NCBI GenBank assembly: GCA_946886065.1
Contig: CAMPHU010000180.1
Location: 1-9,608, forward strand
Reading direction: 5' to 3'
From: an uncultured Massilia sp.
GTDB lineage: Bacteria; Pseudomonadota; Gammaproteobacteria; Burkholderiales; Burkholderiaceae
DNA length: 9,608 nt
Part shown: positions 1-7,077 of the stretch, piece after piece
Position numbering within the stretch: position 1 is the first letter of the stretch
Layout of the letters: each line of letters opens with the position of its first letter
Position numbers and translations under genes: made by a program
The notes under the pieces: generated by a model
Database searches by the model: none
Told to the model about the DNA's origin: nothing
What the model saw: only the letters and a program-made list of their open reading frames with translations

Positions 1-1340
1 ACCGCCAGCCCCGCCAGATAGGCCGCGCCCAGCGCCGTGGTCTCGGTCACGCGCGGACGCACCACGGGGATGCCGAGCAGGTCGGCCTGGAACTGCATCA
101 GCATGTCGTTGCGCGCCGCGCCGCCGTCGGCCCGCATCTCGGTGACGGCGCAGGCGGCGTCCTTCTGCATGGCCCCCAACAGTTCGGCGCTCTGGTAGGC
201 GATCGCTTCGACCGCGGCCCGTGCGATATGGGCCGCGGTGGTGCCGCGCGTCATGCCGACGATGGCGCCGCGCGCGTAGGGATCCCAGTGCGGCGCGCCC
301 AGGCCGGTGAAAGCCGGCACCAGCATCACGCCGCCGCTGTCGGGCACGCTCAGCGCCAGCGGCTCGACATCAAGCGACTGCTTGATGATGCCCAGGCCGT
401 CGCGCAGCCACTGCACCGTGGCGCCGCCCATGAACACGCTGCCCTCGAGCAGGTAGTCGGTGGCGCCGGCGACGGTCCAGCCGACCGTCGCCAGCAGGCG
501 GTTGTGCGAGACGGGCGGCGTGCCGCCCGCATGCATCAGCATGAAGCAGCCGGTGCCGTAGGTATTCTTGACCAGGCCCTTGCGGTGGCAGGCCTGGCCG
601 AAGGTGGCCGCCTGCTGGTCGCCGGCGATGCCGGCGATCGGGATCGCATGGCCGAACCACGCCTCGGCCGCCAGGCCGACCACCTCGGAACTGGCCACCA
701 CTTCCGGCAACACGGCCTCCGGAACCTCGAACAGGTCGAGCAGGTTCTCGTCCCAGCGCAGCGTGTGGATGTTGAACAGCATCGTGCGCGAGGCGTTGCT
801 GACATCGGTGACGTGGCGTCCGCACAAGCGGAACACCAGCCAGCTGTCGACCGTGCCGAAGGCGAGTTCGCCGCGTTCCGCGCGGGCGCGCGCATGCGGC
901 ACGTGCTCGAGCAGCCAGTGCAGCTTGGTGGCCGAAAAATAGGCGTCGAGTTCGAGGCCGGTGCGTTCCTGGATCATGGCGGCATGCCCCGCCGCGCGCA
1001 GGCGGTCGCAGGCGTCGGCGGTGCGCCGGTCCTGCCAGACGATGGCATGCGCCAGCGGCTCGCCGGTGCTGCGGTCCCACAGCAGCGTGGTTTCGCGCTG
1101 GTTCGCGATGCCGATGGCCGCTACTTGCGCGGGCTGGATGGCTGCCTGGCGCAGGGCCTCGCGTGCGCAGGCGAGCTGGCTGTTCCAGATGTCGAGGGCG
1201 TCGTGCTCGACCCAGCCGGGCTGGGGGAAATGCTGGGGATATTCGCGCTGGCAGCTGGCGACCGGCAGTCCCGCATGGTCGAACAGGATCGCGCGCGAAC
1301 TGGTGGTGCCCTGGTCGAGGGCGAGGATGAAGCGATCCAT
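1..1340 (-). CDS. glpK: Glycerol kinase GlpK (C-terminus outside window)
   Basis: Cytoplasmic FGGY-family kinase that phosphorylates glycerol to sn-glycerol-3-phosphate with ATP, the entry step of glycerol catabolism. I read 446 codons on the minus strand; the family is about 500 residues, so roughly the last 50 lie beyond position 1. Visible motifs are the N-terminal phosphate loop [14 protein letters not shown], then IANQRETT and WQDRR (glycerol-contact region), [37 protein letters not shown] and DGGAARND, ending in [12 protein letters not shown]. The start ATG at 1340-1338 is preceded by AGGAGA (1350-1345) at good spacing and begins [11 protein letters not shown], as in the family. No glpF or glpD is visible beside it. 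The gene lies 99 bp downstream of a DUF218 gene on the same strand; I saw no convincing promoter between them. The region that binds enzyme IIA-Glc in E. coli GlpK is outside the window. Confidence 0.97.
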   Translation of the reverse strand, partial: MDRFILALDQGTTSSRAILFDHAGLPVASCQREYPQHFPQPGWVEHDALDIWNSQLACAREALRQAAIQPAQVAAIGIANQRETTLLWDRSTGEPLAHAIVWQDRRTADACDRLRAAGHAAMIQERTGLELDAYFSATKLHWLLEHVPHARARAERGELAFGTVDSWLVFRLCGRHVTDVSNASRTMLFNIHTLRWDENLLDLFEVPEAVLPEVVASSEVVGLAAEAWFGHAIPIAGIAGDQQAATFGQACHRKGLVKNTYGTGCFMLMHAGGTPPVSHNRLLATVGWTVAGATDYLLEGSVFMGGATVQWLRDGLGIIKQSLDVEPLALSVPDSGGVMLVPAFTGLGAPHWDPYARGAIVGMTRGTTAAHIARAAVEAIAYQSAELLGAMQKDAACAVTEMRADGGAARNDMLMQFQADLLGIPVVRPRVTETTALGAAYLAGLA

Positions 1341-1439
1341 CGTGTCTCCTGGAGCATCGTCGCCAGCAGTGTAACAATATCCGCGTCTTGCTGAGCCATA
1401 CGACTCCGCCTGCTTCCACCAGGCGCCCTTCCCACCAAG

Positions 1440-2057
1440 CTAGCGGATGGCGATCGCCGCTCCATCGCCGCCCAAGCGCGGCAAACCCGGACATCCCGCC
1501 AGCTCGTGCAGGAAGCCCTGCTCCAGATAACGTGGAATCTTGTCGAATTCGCCGAGCACGCGGCTGCGGAATTGCTCGTCCTCGTACCAGCGCTCGACCG
1601 GGACGCCGAAGTAATTCACCGGGCAGACCGACATGCGCAGTCCCGGCCAGTGCCGCTGCAAGGTCATGAGATAGCGGCGGGTCGAGCATACCTTGCCGAT
1701 GACGAGCACGCTGCGGATCGCGTCCAGGTCCATCGCGTCGGCCACCCGGGCCCGGCCGAACAGGACGTTTTCGCCCGTGTTGGCAGCGAGGGTTTCGAGG
1801 ATCAGGACGGATTCGGGGACGCCCAGGCGCACCAGCCGCTCGCCGATGAGCTCCGCCTCGGATTCCGGCATGCCGCGCGTGCGTCCTCCGGACACCAGCA
1901 GGCGCCGGAACATGCCGTCCCGCCAGAGCGCATGGGCCGCATCGCAAAACTCGGGCACACCGTGGCGGGTGCCGAACAGGAAGCCGAGATCCGAGGGAGA
2001 CGCCGGGAAGCCCGGCATCATGTAGTCGGCAATCAGTTGCAGATCGCTGGAAGACAT
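1440..2057 (-). CDS. YdcF/DUF218-domain protein
   Basis: A 205-residue protein with the DUF218 (YdcF/SanA/ElyC-type) Rossmann-like fold. Supporting motifs in order are LLVSGG (about residue 53), an SEAE segment followed by RLGVPESVLILE, the family hallmark ANTGENVLF (about residues 91-99), and VLVIGKVCSTRRYLMTL (about 117-133). There is no signal peptide or membrane segment, so it resembles cytoplasmic YdcF rather than the membrane-anchored SanA/ElyC proteins. E. coli YdcF has been reported to bind S-adenosylmethionine, but the reaction is unknown and I assign none here. The ATG at 2057 has no clear Shine-Dalgarno sequence; Met13 or Met14 are alternatives but are no better placed. It stands between rnpB and glpK on one strand, so it could be read through from either side. 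A functional link to glycerol metabolism is not supported by the sequence. Confidence 0.85.
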   Translation of the reverse strand: MSSSDLQLIADYMMPGFPASPSDLGFLFGTRHGVPEFCDAAHALWRDGMFRRLLVSGGRTRGMPESEAELIGERLVRLGVPESVLILETLAANTGENVLFGRARVADAMDLDAIRSVLVIGKVCSTRRYLMTLQRHWPGLRMSVCPVNYFGVPVERWYEDEQFRSRVLGEFDKIPRYLEQGFLHELAGCPGLPRLGGDGAAIAIR

Positions 2058-2117
2058 GGCGCTACGGAAGGTGTCGTCGACAAGCCGCTCATTGCGGCGC
2101 CAAGGGATGAATTCAAG

Positions 2118-2455
2118 TAAAGCAGGCCGATAGGCCGGATTCTGTGTAGTGGTTTCCCTTGCGGGACGCCCCTATGACAGCCATTCCTCTAGGCGCTGGA
2201 TTACTCCAGCGCTCAAGCTTCCTACCCGCACGCTCCGCGAGCAACATCAACGCGTGCCTATTTGGAATTGCTCCAGGTGGAGGTTACCGCGTTTCACCGT
2301 AACTGAATACGCTCGTCTCTGTGGCCCTATTCCTCGCCTTATACCTTGCGGCTTTCAGCGGACGGCCGTTAACCGTCACCCTGCTCTGTGGAGTCCGGAC
2401 CTTCCTCCCGCCCCCACCCGAAGATGAGGACCAGCGGCTGTCTGGCCTGCTTCAC
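2118..2455 (-). ncRNA. rnpB: RNase P RNA (class A)
   Basis: Catalytic RNA of ribonuclease P, which trims tRNA 5' leaders. Read on the minus strand, the ends form a 9-bp P1 helix: AAGCAGGCC (2452-2444) with GGCCTGCTT (2128-2120). Next come a UUCG-capped stem (2427-2416), the conserved GAGGAAGGTCCGGACTCCAC block (P4 and core, about 2406-2387), the P15 region GCGGTAACCTCCACCTGGAG whose GGT (2288-2286) is the expected tRNA 3'-CCA contact, the AAATAGG segment, and near the 3' end ACAGAATCCGGCCTA, which closes P4. The length of about 338 nt is slightly below the roughly 377 nt of E. coli. The 5' end is inferred from a TACAAT box 7 nt upstream; the exact 3' end is uncertain by a few bases. Confidence 0.96.
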
Positions 2456-2462
2456 GGCCGCT

Positions 2463-2488
2463 ATTGTACCCTGCCCCGGCCGGTCCAA
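2463..2488 (-). promoter_or_regulatory. Putative rnpB promoter
   Basis: On the minus strand TACAAT (2468-2463) sits 7 nt before the inferred first base of RNase P RNA at 2455, a good -10 box. The best -35 candidate, TTGGAC (2488-2483), is only 14 bp upstream instead of 16-18, so the -35 assignment is weak. Confidence 0.45.
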
Positions 2489-2505
2489 GCGAACAAGATG
2501 CTGGA

Positions 2506-2527
2506 AGACAGCGGATTAGCGCTGTCT
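2506..2527 (-). terminator. Hairpin after the lipoprotein operon
   Basis: A perfect 8-bp inverted repeat (AGACAGCG/CGCTGTCT) with a 6-nt loop lies about 28 nt past the stop codon at 2556, immediately before the rnpB promoter. The sequence after the stem on the minus strand (TCCAGCATCTTG) is not a true U tract, so efficient intrinsic termination is uncertain. Its position between two transcription units is what favours a terminator. Confidence 0.4.
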
Positions 2528-2555
2528 CCCGTTGCATATGCGCGAAGCGCCTGCC

Positions 2556-3110
2556 TCAGTTCATCGCCACCTGATCGATCTTGAGCGCGAACAGCTCGTC
2601 GATCAGCTTGGTGATGTTGACCCGCACCGCGCCCTCGTTGGCGATGCGCAGGCGCTCGGTGCCGGCGAAAGCCGCGTCAAAGCCGGCCGTGTAGGGCAGC
2701 GACACGCGGCGGTTCAGGACTTCCTTGCCGCTGGCACGCTCGATCAGCGAGTACGAGACGGAGACGGTGACGGTCATGTTGAAGCCCGCCATCGGCTGGT
2801 CCACGCTCTCGAGATGCGCCACCAGCGTGTACTTGCCTGCCTGCTTGCCGCCGGCGAGCAGGCCCGCGTCGCGCAGCGAGGCTTCCAGCGCCTGCTCGAA
2901 TTCGCTGTTGCCGACGTTCGACATCCACATCGGATTGGTTTCCTTGCCGCCGGTGACATCGCGCACCGCGACATTGGTGCGCAGCGGCGTCGGCGCGACG
3001 CGCTGCTGCGGCGAGGCGGTGGCGGTCATCTGGTCGACACGGGCAGGCGAAGCGCAGCCGGCCAGGACCAGGGTGGCAACGGACATCAGTACGAGAGCGA
3101 TCTTTTTCAT
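2556..3110 (-). CDS. Predicted outer-membrane lipoprotein (184 aa), unknown function
   Basis: The N-terminus MKKIALVLMSVATLVLAGC is a lipoprotein signal with lipobox LAGC. Cys19 is the expected lipidation site, and Ala at +2 predicts sorting to the outer membrane, facing the periplasm. The mature 166 residues begin with a Ser/Thr/Gln-rich stretch, followed by alternating strand-like segments (NVAVRDVTGG, KYTLVAHLESV, NMTVTVSVSYSLIE) and an amphipathic C-terminal helix around INITKLIDELF-like residues (actual VNITKLIDELF). This plan resembles small lipoproteins such as YajG, but I see no specific signature and assign no function. The ATG at 3110 has AGGA 6 bases upstream. It follows the neighbouring lipoprotein by 9 bp, so the two are almost certainly co-transcribed and may act together at the envelope. 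Confidence 0.85.
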   Translation of the reverse strand: MKKIALVLMSVATLVLAGCASPARVDQMTATASPQQRVAPTPLRTNVAVRDVTGGKETNPMWMSNVGNSEFEQALEASLRDAGLLAGGKQAGKYTLVAHLESVDQPMAGFNMTVTVSVSYSLIERASGKEVLNRRVSLPYTAGFDAAFAGTERLRIANEGAVRVNITKLIDELFALKIDQVAMN

Positions 3111-3119
3111 GACATTTCC

Positions 3120-3509
3120 TCAGGCGGTGGTATTGGCGGAAGCGGAAGGGGCGACGATCCCCGGGCATTTCTTGAGAATGGCGGACTGCTGCACGGCGTC
3201 GTACTCGCCACGCAGGCGGGAGTAGTCGGCTTCCTGCTGCTTGGTGCCGCCGAGGGCGAAGAGCGCCGGCCAGAACAGCAGGACGCCCACGCCTGCGATC
3301 GCCTTGTCGTTCGAGGCCGCCGTATCGAGACGGCCGCCCAGCTGCACGACCCGGCCCTGGATACGCTGGGATTCGCTGGCCAGCTGTTCGCAGTCGTAGC
3401 TCTGGAATTGCAGGGGCGACACATACGATGCCGCGATGTCTTTGGATGCCGTCGCGCAACCGCCGAGTGCGATACACATGGATACCACACCGATTACTGC
3501 TTTTTTCAT
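3120..3509 (-). CDS. Small lipoprotein (129 aa) with conserved cysteine pair
   Basis: First gene of a two-gene lipoprotein operon. The signal MKKAVIGVVSMCIALGGC carries lipobox LGGC with lipidated Cys18 and Ala at +2, predicting the outer membrane. The mature protein has the block SYVSPLQFQSYDCEQL (residues 28-43), a charged helix to about residue 66, a hydrophobic segment GVGVLLFWPALFALGG (about 73-88), a second helix with RLRGEYDAVQ, and Cys115 in KKCPG. Cys40 and Cys115 could form a periplasmic disulfide. From memory, this type of small lipoprotein is widespread in proteobacteria and sometimes carries the misleading label metal ABC transporter protein; nothing here supports transport or ATP binding. 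The ATG at 3509 lacks a strong Shine-Dalgarno sequence, but it is the only start that gives a proper signal peptide. Confidence 0.83.
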   Translation of the reverse strand: MKKAVIGVVSMCIALGGCATASKDIAASYVSPLQFQSYDCEQLASESQRIQGRVVQLGGRLDTAASNDKAIAGVGVLLFWPALFALGGTKQQEADYSRLRGEYDAVQQSAILKKCPGIVAPSASANTTA

Positions 3510-3568
3510 TTCCGAAGCCCGTCCCTGGTTGGTTATAGTTTTGGTTGCTTTTTATTGTTGCTTTTGAA

Positions 3569-3597
3569 ATATAAGATTAGCAATTTCCGGTTGTCAA
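3569..3597 (-). promoter_or_regulatory. Sigma-70 promoter of the lipoprotein operon
   Basis: On the minus strand a perfect -35 box TTGACA (3597-3592) is followed after exactly 17 bp by TTATAT (3574-3569). Transcription should start near 3562, leaving a leader of about 53 nt rich in CAA/CAAC repeats before the ATG at 3509. The surrounding DNA is AT-rich against a GC-rich genome. This is the best sigma-70 match in the window. Confidence 0.8.
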
Positions 3598-3767
3598 CGC
3601 GTAAATATGCATTCCGGCAAAGCTACCCGCTATGCATAGCTTTTGTCGGCTTTGGGCGACTTTCTCCCGCACCAAGAATCTGAAATTTGATGTCGCCATT
3701 TCAAAAGCCTCGGCTGAGCGGCTCACATAGAATGCCCGGATGCCAAACCAACAAGGATGACCGAACC

Positions 3768-5477
3768 ATGACGCACCCTTCCCGTACCGGCGGCCAGATC
3801 CTGGTCGATGCGCTCCATATCCACGGCGTGGACACCGCCTTCGGCGTGCCGGGCGAAAGCTACCTCGACGTGCTCGACGCGCTGCACGATTCGCAGATCC
3901 GCTTCGTGATCAATCGCCAGGAAGGGGGCGCGGCGTTCATGGCCGAGGCCTACGGCAAGCTCACCGGCAAGCCGGGCATCTGCTTCGTCACCCGCGGCCC
4001 GGGCGCCACCAACGCCTCGATCGGCGTGCACACCGCCTACCAGGATTCGACCCCGATGATCCTGTTCATCGGCCAGGTCGGCAACGACTTCACCGACCGC
4101 GAAGCCTTCCAGGAAATCGACTACCGCCGCATGTTCGGCCAGATGGCCAAGTGGGTGGCCCAGATCGACCGCGCCGACCGCATTCCCGAATACCTCGCGC
4201 GCGCCTTCCAGGTCGCCACCAGCGGCCGCCCGGGCCCGGTGGTGCTGGCGCTGCCGGAAGACATGCTGGTCTCGACCGCCGCAGTGGCCGATACCCGTCC
4301 CTACCAGCCGGTCCAGGCTTCGCCCTCCTCCGCCCAGATCGGCCAGCTGCGCGCCATGCTGGCGGAAAGCCGCCGTCCGCTCGTGCTCCTGGGCGGCAAC
4401 ACCTGGAACGAGCAGGCCTGCGCGGACCTGGCAAGCTTCGCCGAAGCCAACCACCTGCCGGTGGCCTGCGCCTTCCGCTTCCAGGACCTGCTCGACAACG
4501 AGCACCCGCACTATGTCGGCGACGTCGGCATCGGCATCAATCCCAAGCTGGCCGCGCGCGTCAAGGACGCCGACCTGCTCATCGTCCTCGGCCCGCGCCT
4601 GGGCGAGATGACCACCAGCGGCTATTCGCTGCTGGCGGCGCCGGTGCCGCAGCAGCGCCTGGTCCACTTCCACCCGGATCCGGAAGAACTGGGCAGCGTC
4701 TACCAGGGCGAACTCATGGTCGCCAGCGGCATGCAGCAGGCCTGCGCCATGCTGGCCGCGATGGAGCCGGTCGACGCCAGCGCCTGGCAAGCCACGGTGC
4801 CGGAGGCCAAGGCCGAGCTGGCCGCCTACCAGGCCCAGCCGCCTATCTTCAAGGAAGGCAATGCGCCGCTCGACCTGTGGCAAATGGTGCAGGAACTGAT
4901 GGCCCAGCTGCCCCACGACGCCATCATCACCAACGGCGCCGGCAACTATGCTTCCTGGGCGCACCGCTTCTACCGCTACGGCGGCATGCGCACCCAGCTC
5001 GCGCCGACCAGCGGCGCGATGGGCTACAGCGTGCCCTCCGGCGTGGCGGCCAAGATCGTGCGACCGGAACGCACGGTGGTGAGCTTCGCCGGCGACGGCG
5101 AATTCATGATGAACGGCCAGGAACTGGCCACGGCGGTGCAGTACGGCGCCGGCCTCGTGATCCTGCTGTTTAACAACGGCATGTTCGGCACCATCCGCAT
5201 GCACCAGGAACGCGAATACCCGGGCCGCGTGTCCGGCACCGGCTTGCACAACCCGGACTTCGCCGCATTGGCGCGCGCCTACGGCGGCCATGGCGAGATC
5301 GTGGAAACGACGGAGGAATTCGGCCCGGCGCTGCGCCGCGCGCTGGCCCATGCCAACGAGCACAACAAGCCGGCCCTGATCGAGCTGCGCTACGACGGCA
5401 ACCTGATCACGCCGAACGCGACCCTGGAGACCATCCGCAAGCACGCGGAAGCCACGAAAGCAAAACGCCAGGCTTAA
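3768..5477 (+). CDS. Thiamine-diphosphate enzyme, acetolactate synthase-like
   Basis: A 569-residue cytoplasmic enzyme with the three-domain POX/AHAS layout: pyrimidine-binding domain (about residues 6-170), central domain (190-325) and pyrophosphate-binding domain (380-550). The catalytic glutamate that activates thiamine diphosphate is Glu52 in NRQEGGAAFMAEAYG. The metal/diphosphate motif is GDGEFMMNG (from Gly442), ending at NN (469-470). The active-site helix TRGPGATNA is intact. The family includes acetolactate synthase, pyruvate oxidase and related carboligases or decarboxylases. No ilvN-type regulatory subunit follows, so biosynthetic AHAS is not favoured and the substrate is unknown. 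An in-frame ATG lies 27 codons upstream, but 3768 has AAGGA (3753-3757) at suitable spacing and starts the conserved region (GGQILVDAL) at the usual place. It is divergent from the lipoprotein operon and ends at a strong hairpin. Confidence 0.9.
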   Translation: MTHPSRTGGQILVDALHIHGVDTAFGVPGESYLDVLDALHDSQIRFVINRQEGGAAFMAEAYGKLTGKPGICFVTRGPGATNASIGVHTAYQDSTPMILFIGQVGNDFTDREAFQEIDYRRMFGQMAKWVAQIDRADRIPEYLARAFQVATSGRPGPVVLALPEDMLVSTAAVADTRPYQPVQASPSSAQIGQLRAMLAESRRPLVLLGGNTWNEQACADLASFAEANHLPVACAFRFQDLLDNEHPHYVGDVGIGINPKLAARVKDADLLIVLGPRLGEMTTSGYSLLAAPVPQQRLVHFHPDPEELGSVYQGELMVASGMQQACAMLAAMEPVDASAWQATVPEAKAELAAYQAQPPIFKEGNAPLDLWQMVQELMAQLPHDAIITNGAGNYASWAHRFYRYGGMRTQLAPTSGAMGYSVPSGVAAKIVRPERTVVSFAGDGEFMMNGQELATAVQYGAGLVILLFNNGMFGTIRMHQEREYPGRVSGTGLHNPDFAALARAYGGHGEIVETTEEFGPALRRALAHANEHNKPALIELRYDGNLITPNATLETIRKHAEATKAKRQA

Positions 5478-5483
5478 ACACGG

Positions 5484-5515
5484 CAGCCCGGCTGGCGAGA
5501 GCGCCAGCCGGGCTG
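5484..5515. terminator. Bidirectional hairpin terminator
   Basis: A perfect 14-bp inverted repeat (CAGCCCGGCTGGCG with its complement) flanks a 4-nt loop, 6 bp after the stop of the thiamine-diphosphate enzyme and 16 bp from the stop of the convergent small membrane protein gene. Neither flank has a long T run; the minus-strand exit reads CCGTGTTTAAG, with a short T stretch. Its position between converging genes supports a shared terminator. Confidence 0.75.
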
Positions 5516-5531
5516 GATGGGAATACGGGAC

Positions 5532-5726
5532 TCAGCGCTGTTCGAGGCCGAGCTCGGCTGGAAGCGGGATGGGATGGTCGAAGAAGCTGGTCTGTTCAGG
5601 ATGCGTCAGGAACAGCGCGACCAGGGCGATGAAGGCCCACACGACGATGTTGCGCAGGGTTGCGGCGCTGCCTTCGAGGGCGTTGTCACCGAACACCAGG
5701 CGCTTCAGGAAGTTCGTGATTTTCAC
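5532..5726 (-). CDS. Small single-span membrane protein (64 aa), GTG start
   Basis: A 64-residue protein with a basic N-terminus (MKITNFLKRLVFGDN), one hydrophobic segment of about 18 residues (IVVWAFIALVALFL, about 27-40) and a polar, proline-containing tail. The positive N-terminal side predicts an N-in, C-out inner-membrane topology. The initiation codon is GTG at 5726-5724: the same frame has a TAA 18 bp upstream and no ATG anywhere, so GTG is the only sensible start. A GGGGT stretch 6-8 bases upstream could serve as a weak ribosome site. I do not recognise the family. It is divergent from ftsY and converges on the thiamine-diphosphate enzyme gene, with a hairpin right after its stop. Evidence that it is real is the signal-anchor-like pattern and the tidy position between promoter and terminator; no homology is claimed. 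Confidence 0.62.
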   Translation of the reverse strand: MKITNFLKRLVFGDNALEGSAATLRNIVVWAFIALVALFLTHPEQTSFFDHPIPLPAELGLEQR

Positions 5727-5770
5727 GGTTAAACCCCGATTTTATCTATTGGTTTCTCTCTGGCTGTCAC

Positions 5771-5779
5771 TCTATATCA
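5771..5779 (-). promoter_or_regulatory. Candidate promoter of the small membrane protein
   Basis: The minus strand reads TGATATAGA (5779-5771), an extended -10 pattern, which would start transcription near 5764 and give a leader of about 38 nt before the GTG. No good -35 box is present. An alternative -35/-10 pair (GTGACA 5770-5765, GATAAA 5746-5741) would start too close to the GTG to leave a ribosome site. Confidence 0.3.
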
Positions 5780-5898
5780 GCCGCGTCCGTTTTTCCAGTT
5801 TCGCACTGTAGAGCTGTGACGAATTGATGACAGATTGACGACACGAAAAATTACCGTGAGGTCGGGGCGCCCGCGCCGCGTGGGTCGTATTGCTGCTC

Positions 5899-5907
5899 TG
5901 GTAAAAT
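5899..5907 (+). promoter_or_regulatory. Candidate ftsY promoter (extended -10)
   Basis: TGGTAAAAT (TGn plus TAAAAT) matches an extended -10 box and lies about 60 bp before the ftsY ATG, predicting a start near 5914. No -35 box at the normal distance is evident, which is tolerated by extended -10 promoters. Confidence 0.45.
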
Positions 5908-5968
5908 ATTCGCTACTTTTTTCATCGCGCCGTCTCCTGGCGCTGCATGCAGCCCCCACCACCAGACC

Positions 5969-7072
5969 ATGTTTAGCTTCTTCAAGAGAAAAAAAGCGCC
6001 GGAAACCCCGGACGTGCAAGAGCCCGCGCCAGTCACCGCGGCCGAGCCGGCTCCGCTTCCGGCTCCAGTTCCGGTCCCGGCGCCCGCGCCTGTGCCCGCG
6101 CCTGCCCCGGTTGCGCTGCAGGAAGGCGAACTGTTCCCCGAAACCGCCGAGCGTCCCACGACCGAAGCGGAAAAGAAACGCTCCTGGATGACGCGCCTGA
6201 AGGCGGGCCTGTCCAAGACCTCGAGCAACCTGTCGCTGCTGTTCGTCGGCGCGCGCATCGATGAGGACCTGTACGAGGAACTCGAAGCCGCGCTGCTGAT
6301 GTCGGACGCCGGCATGGACGCCACCCAGCACCTGCTGGACGCGCTGCGCCGCAAGGTCAAGGAAGAAAAGCTGCTGGACGCGGCCGCCGTCAAGAACGCG
6401 CTCAAGGAACTGCTGATCGAGCTGCTGCAGCCGCTGCAGAAACCCCTGGAGCTGGGCCGCCACGACCCGCTGGTGATGATGATCGCGGGCGTCAACGGCG
6501 CCGGCAAGACCACCACCATCGGCAAGCTGGCCAAGCACATGCAGGGCTTCGAACAATCGGTGCTGCTGGCCGCCGGCGACACCTTCCGCGCCGCCGCGCG
6601 CGAGCAGCTGATGGTCTGGGGCCAGCGCAACAACGTCACCGTGATCTCGCAGCAGTCCGGCGACCCGGCCGCGATCGCCTTCGACGCGGTACAGTCGGGC
6701 AAGGCGCGCGGCGTCGACGTGGTCATGGTCGACACCGCCGGCCGCCTGCCGACCCAGCTGCACCTGATGGAAGAACTCAAGAAGATCAAGCGCGTCATCG
6801 GCAAGGGCATGGAAGGCGCCCCGCACGAGACCCTGCTCGTCATCGACGGCAACACCGGCCAGAACGCCCTGGCCCAGGTGAAGGCCTTCGACGACGCCCT
6901 GCAGCTCAGCGGCCTGATCGTCACCAAGCTGGACGGCACCGCCAAGGGCGGCGTGCTGGCCGCGATCGCGCGCACCCGCCCGATCCCGGTCTATTTCATC
7001 GGCGTGGGCGAAAAGCTGGACGACCTGCAACCCTTCAACGCGGAAGAATTCGTCGAAGCGCTGCTCGGCTAA
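5969..7072 (+). CDS. ftsY: Signal recognition particle receptor FtsY
   Basis: SRP receptor GTPase that docks ribosome-nascent chain-SRP (Ffh/4.5S RNA) complexes at the inner membrane and hands them to SecYEG. The 367 residues start with a basic-aromatic MFSFFKRKK membrane-contact peptide, then a Pro/Ala-rich linker (about 19-50), the helical N domain (about 70-165) and the G domain. GTPase motifs are all present: G1 [10 protein letters not shown] (174-183), DTFRAAA (204-210), G3 DTAGR (255-259), G4 [10 protein letters not shown] (319-328) and the closing [12 protein letters not shown] (345-356). The acidic A domain is much shorter than in E. coli FtsY (497 aa). The upstream region lacks a clear Shine-Dalgarno sequence, but the start fits the conserved N-terminal peptide. 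It is first in ftsY-ftsE-ftsX, with a 5-bp gap to ftsE. Confidence 0.98.
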   Translation: MFSFFKRKKAPETPDVQEPAPVTAAEPAPLPAPVPVPAPAPVPAPAPVALQEGELFPETAERPTTEAEKKRSWMTRLKAGLSKTSSNLSLLFVGARIDEDLYEELEAALLMSDAGMDATQHLLDALRRKVKEEKLLDAAAVKNALKELLIELLQPLQKPLELGRHDPLVMMIAGVNGAGKTTTIGKLAKHMQGFEQSVLLAAGDTFRAAAREQLMVWGQRNNVTVISQQSGDPAAIAFDAVQSGKARGVDVVMVDTAGRLPTQLHLMEELKKIKRVIGKGMEGAPHETLLVIDGNTGQNALAQVKAFDDALQLSGLIVTKLDGTAKGGVLAAIARTRPIPVYFIGVGEKLDDLQPFNAEEFVEALLG

Positions 7073-7077
7073 ACCCC

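Noticed and set aside
228..1394. 388-codon open frame on the plus strand opposite glpK
   Set aside because: It is antisense to a clear glycerol kinase; high-GC codon bias creates long mirror frames, and its His/Arg/Ala-rich translation shows no family motif.
2084..2098. GCCGC/GCGGC hairpin past the rnpB 3' end as a terminator
   Set aside because: Only 5 bp of stem, no T run, and it lies about 20 nt beyond the RNA end; too weak to call.
3723..5444. 573-codon minus-strand frame opposite the thiamine-diphosphate enzyme
   Set aside because: The plus-strand product has all expected cofactor motifs; the minus translation is a low-complexity Ala/Gly/His/Arg mirror frame.
5547..5558. 12-bp palindrome GCCGAGCTCGGC
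   Set aside because: It falls inside the coding end of the small membrane protein and is explained by its codons; no repeat partner was seen.
5777..7030. 417-codon minus-strand frame opposite ftsY
   Set aside because: Mirror frame of ftsY; no recognisable domain, and it would run through the ftsY promoter region.
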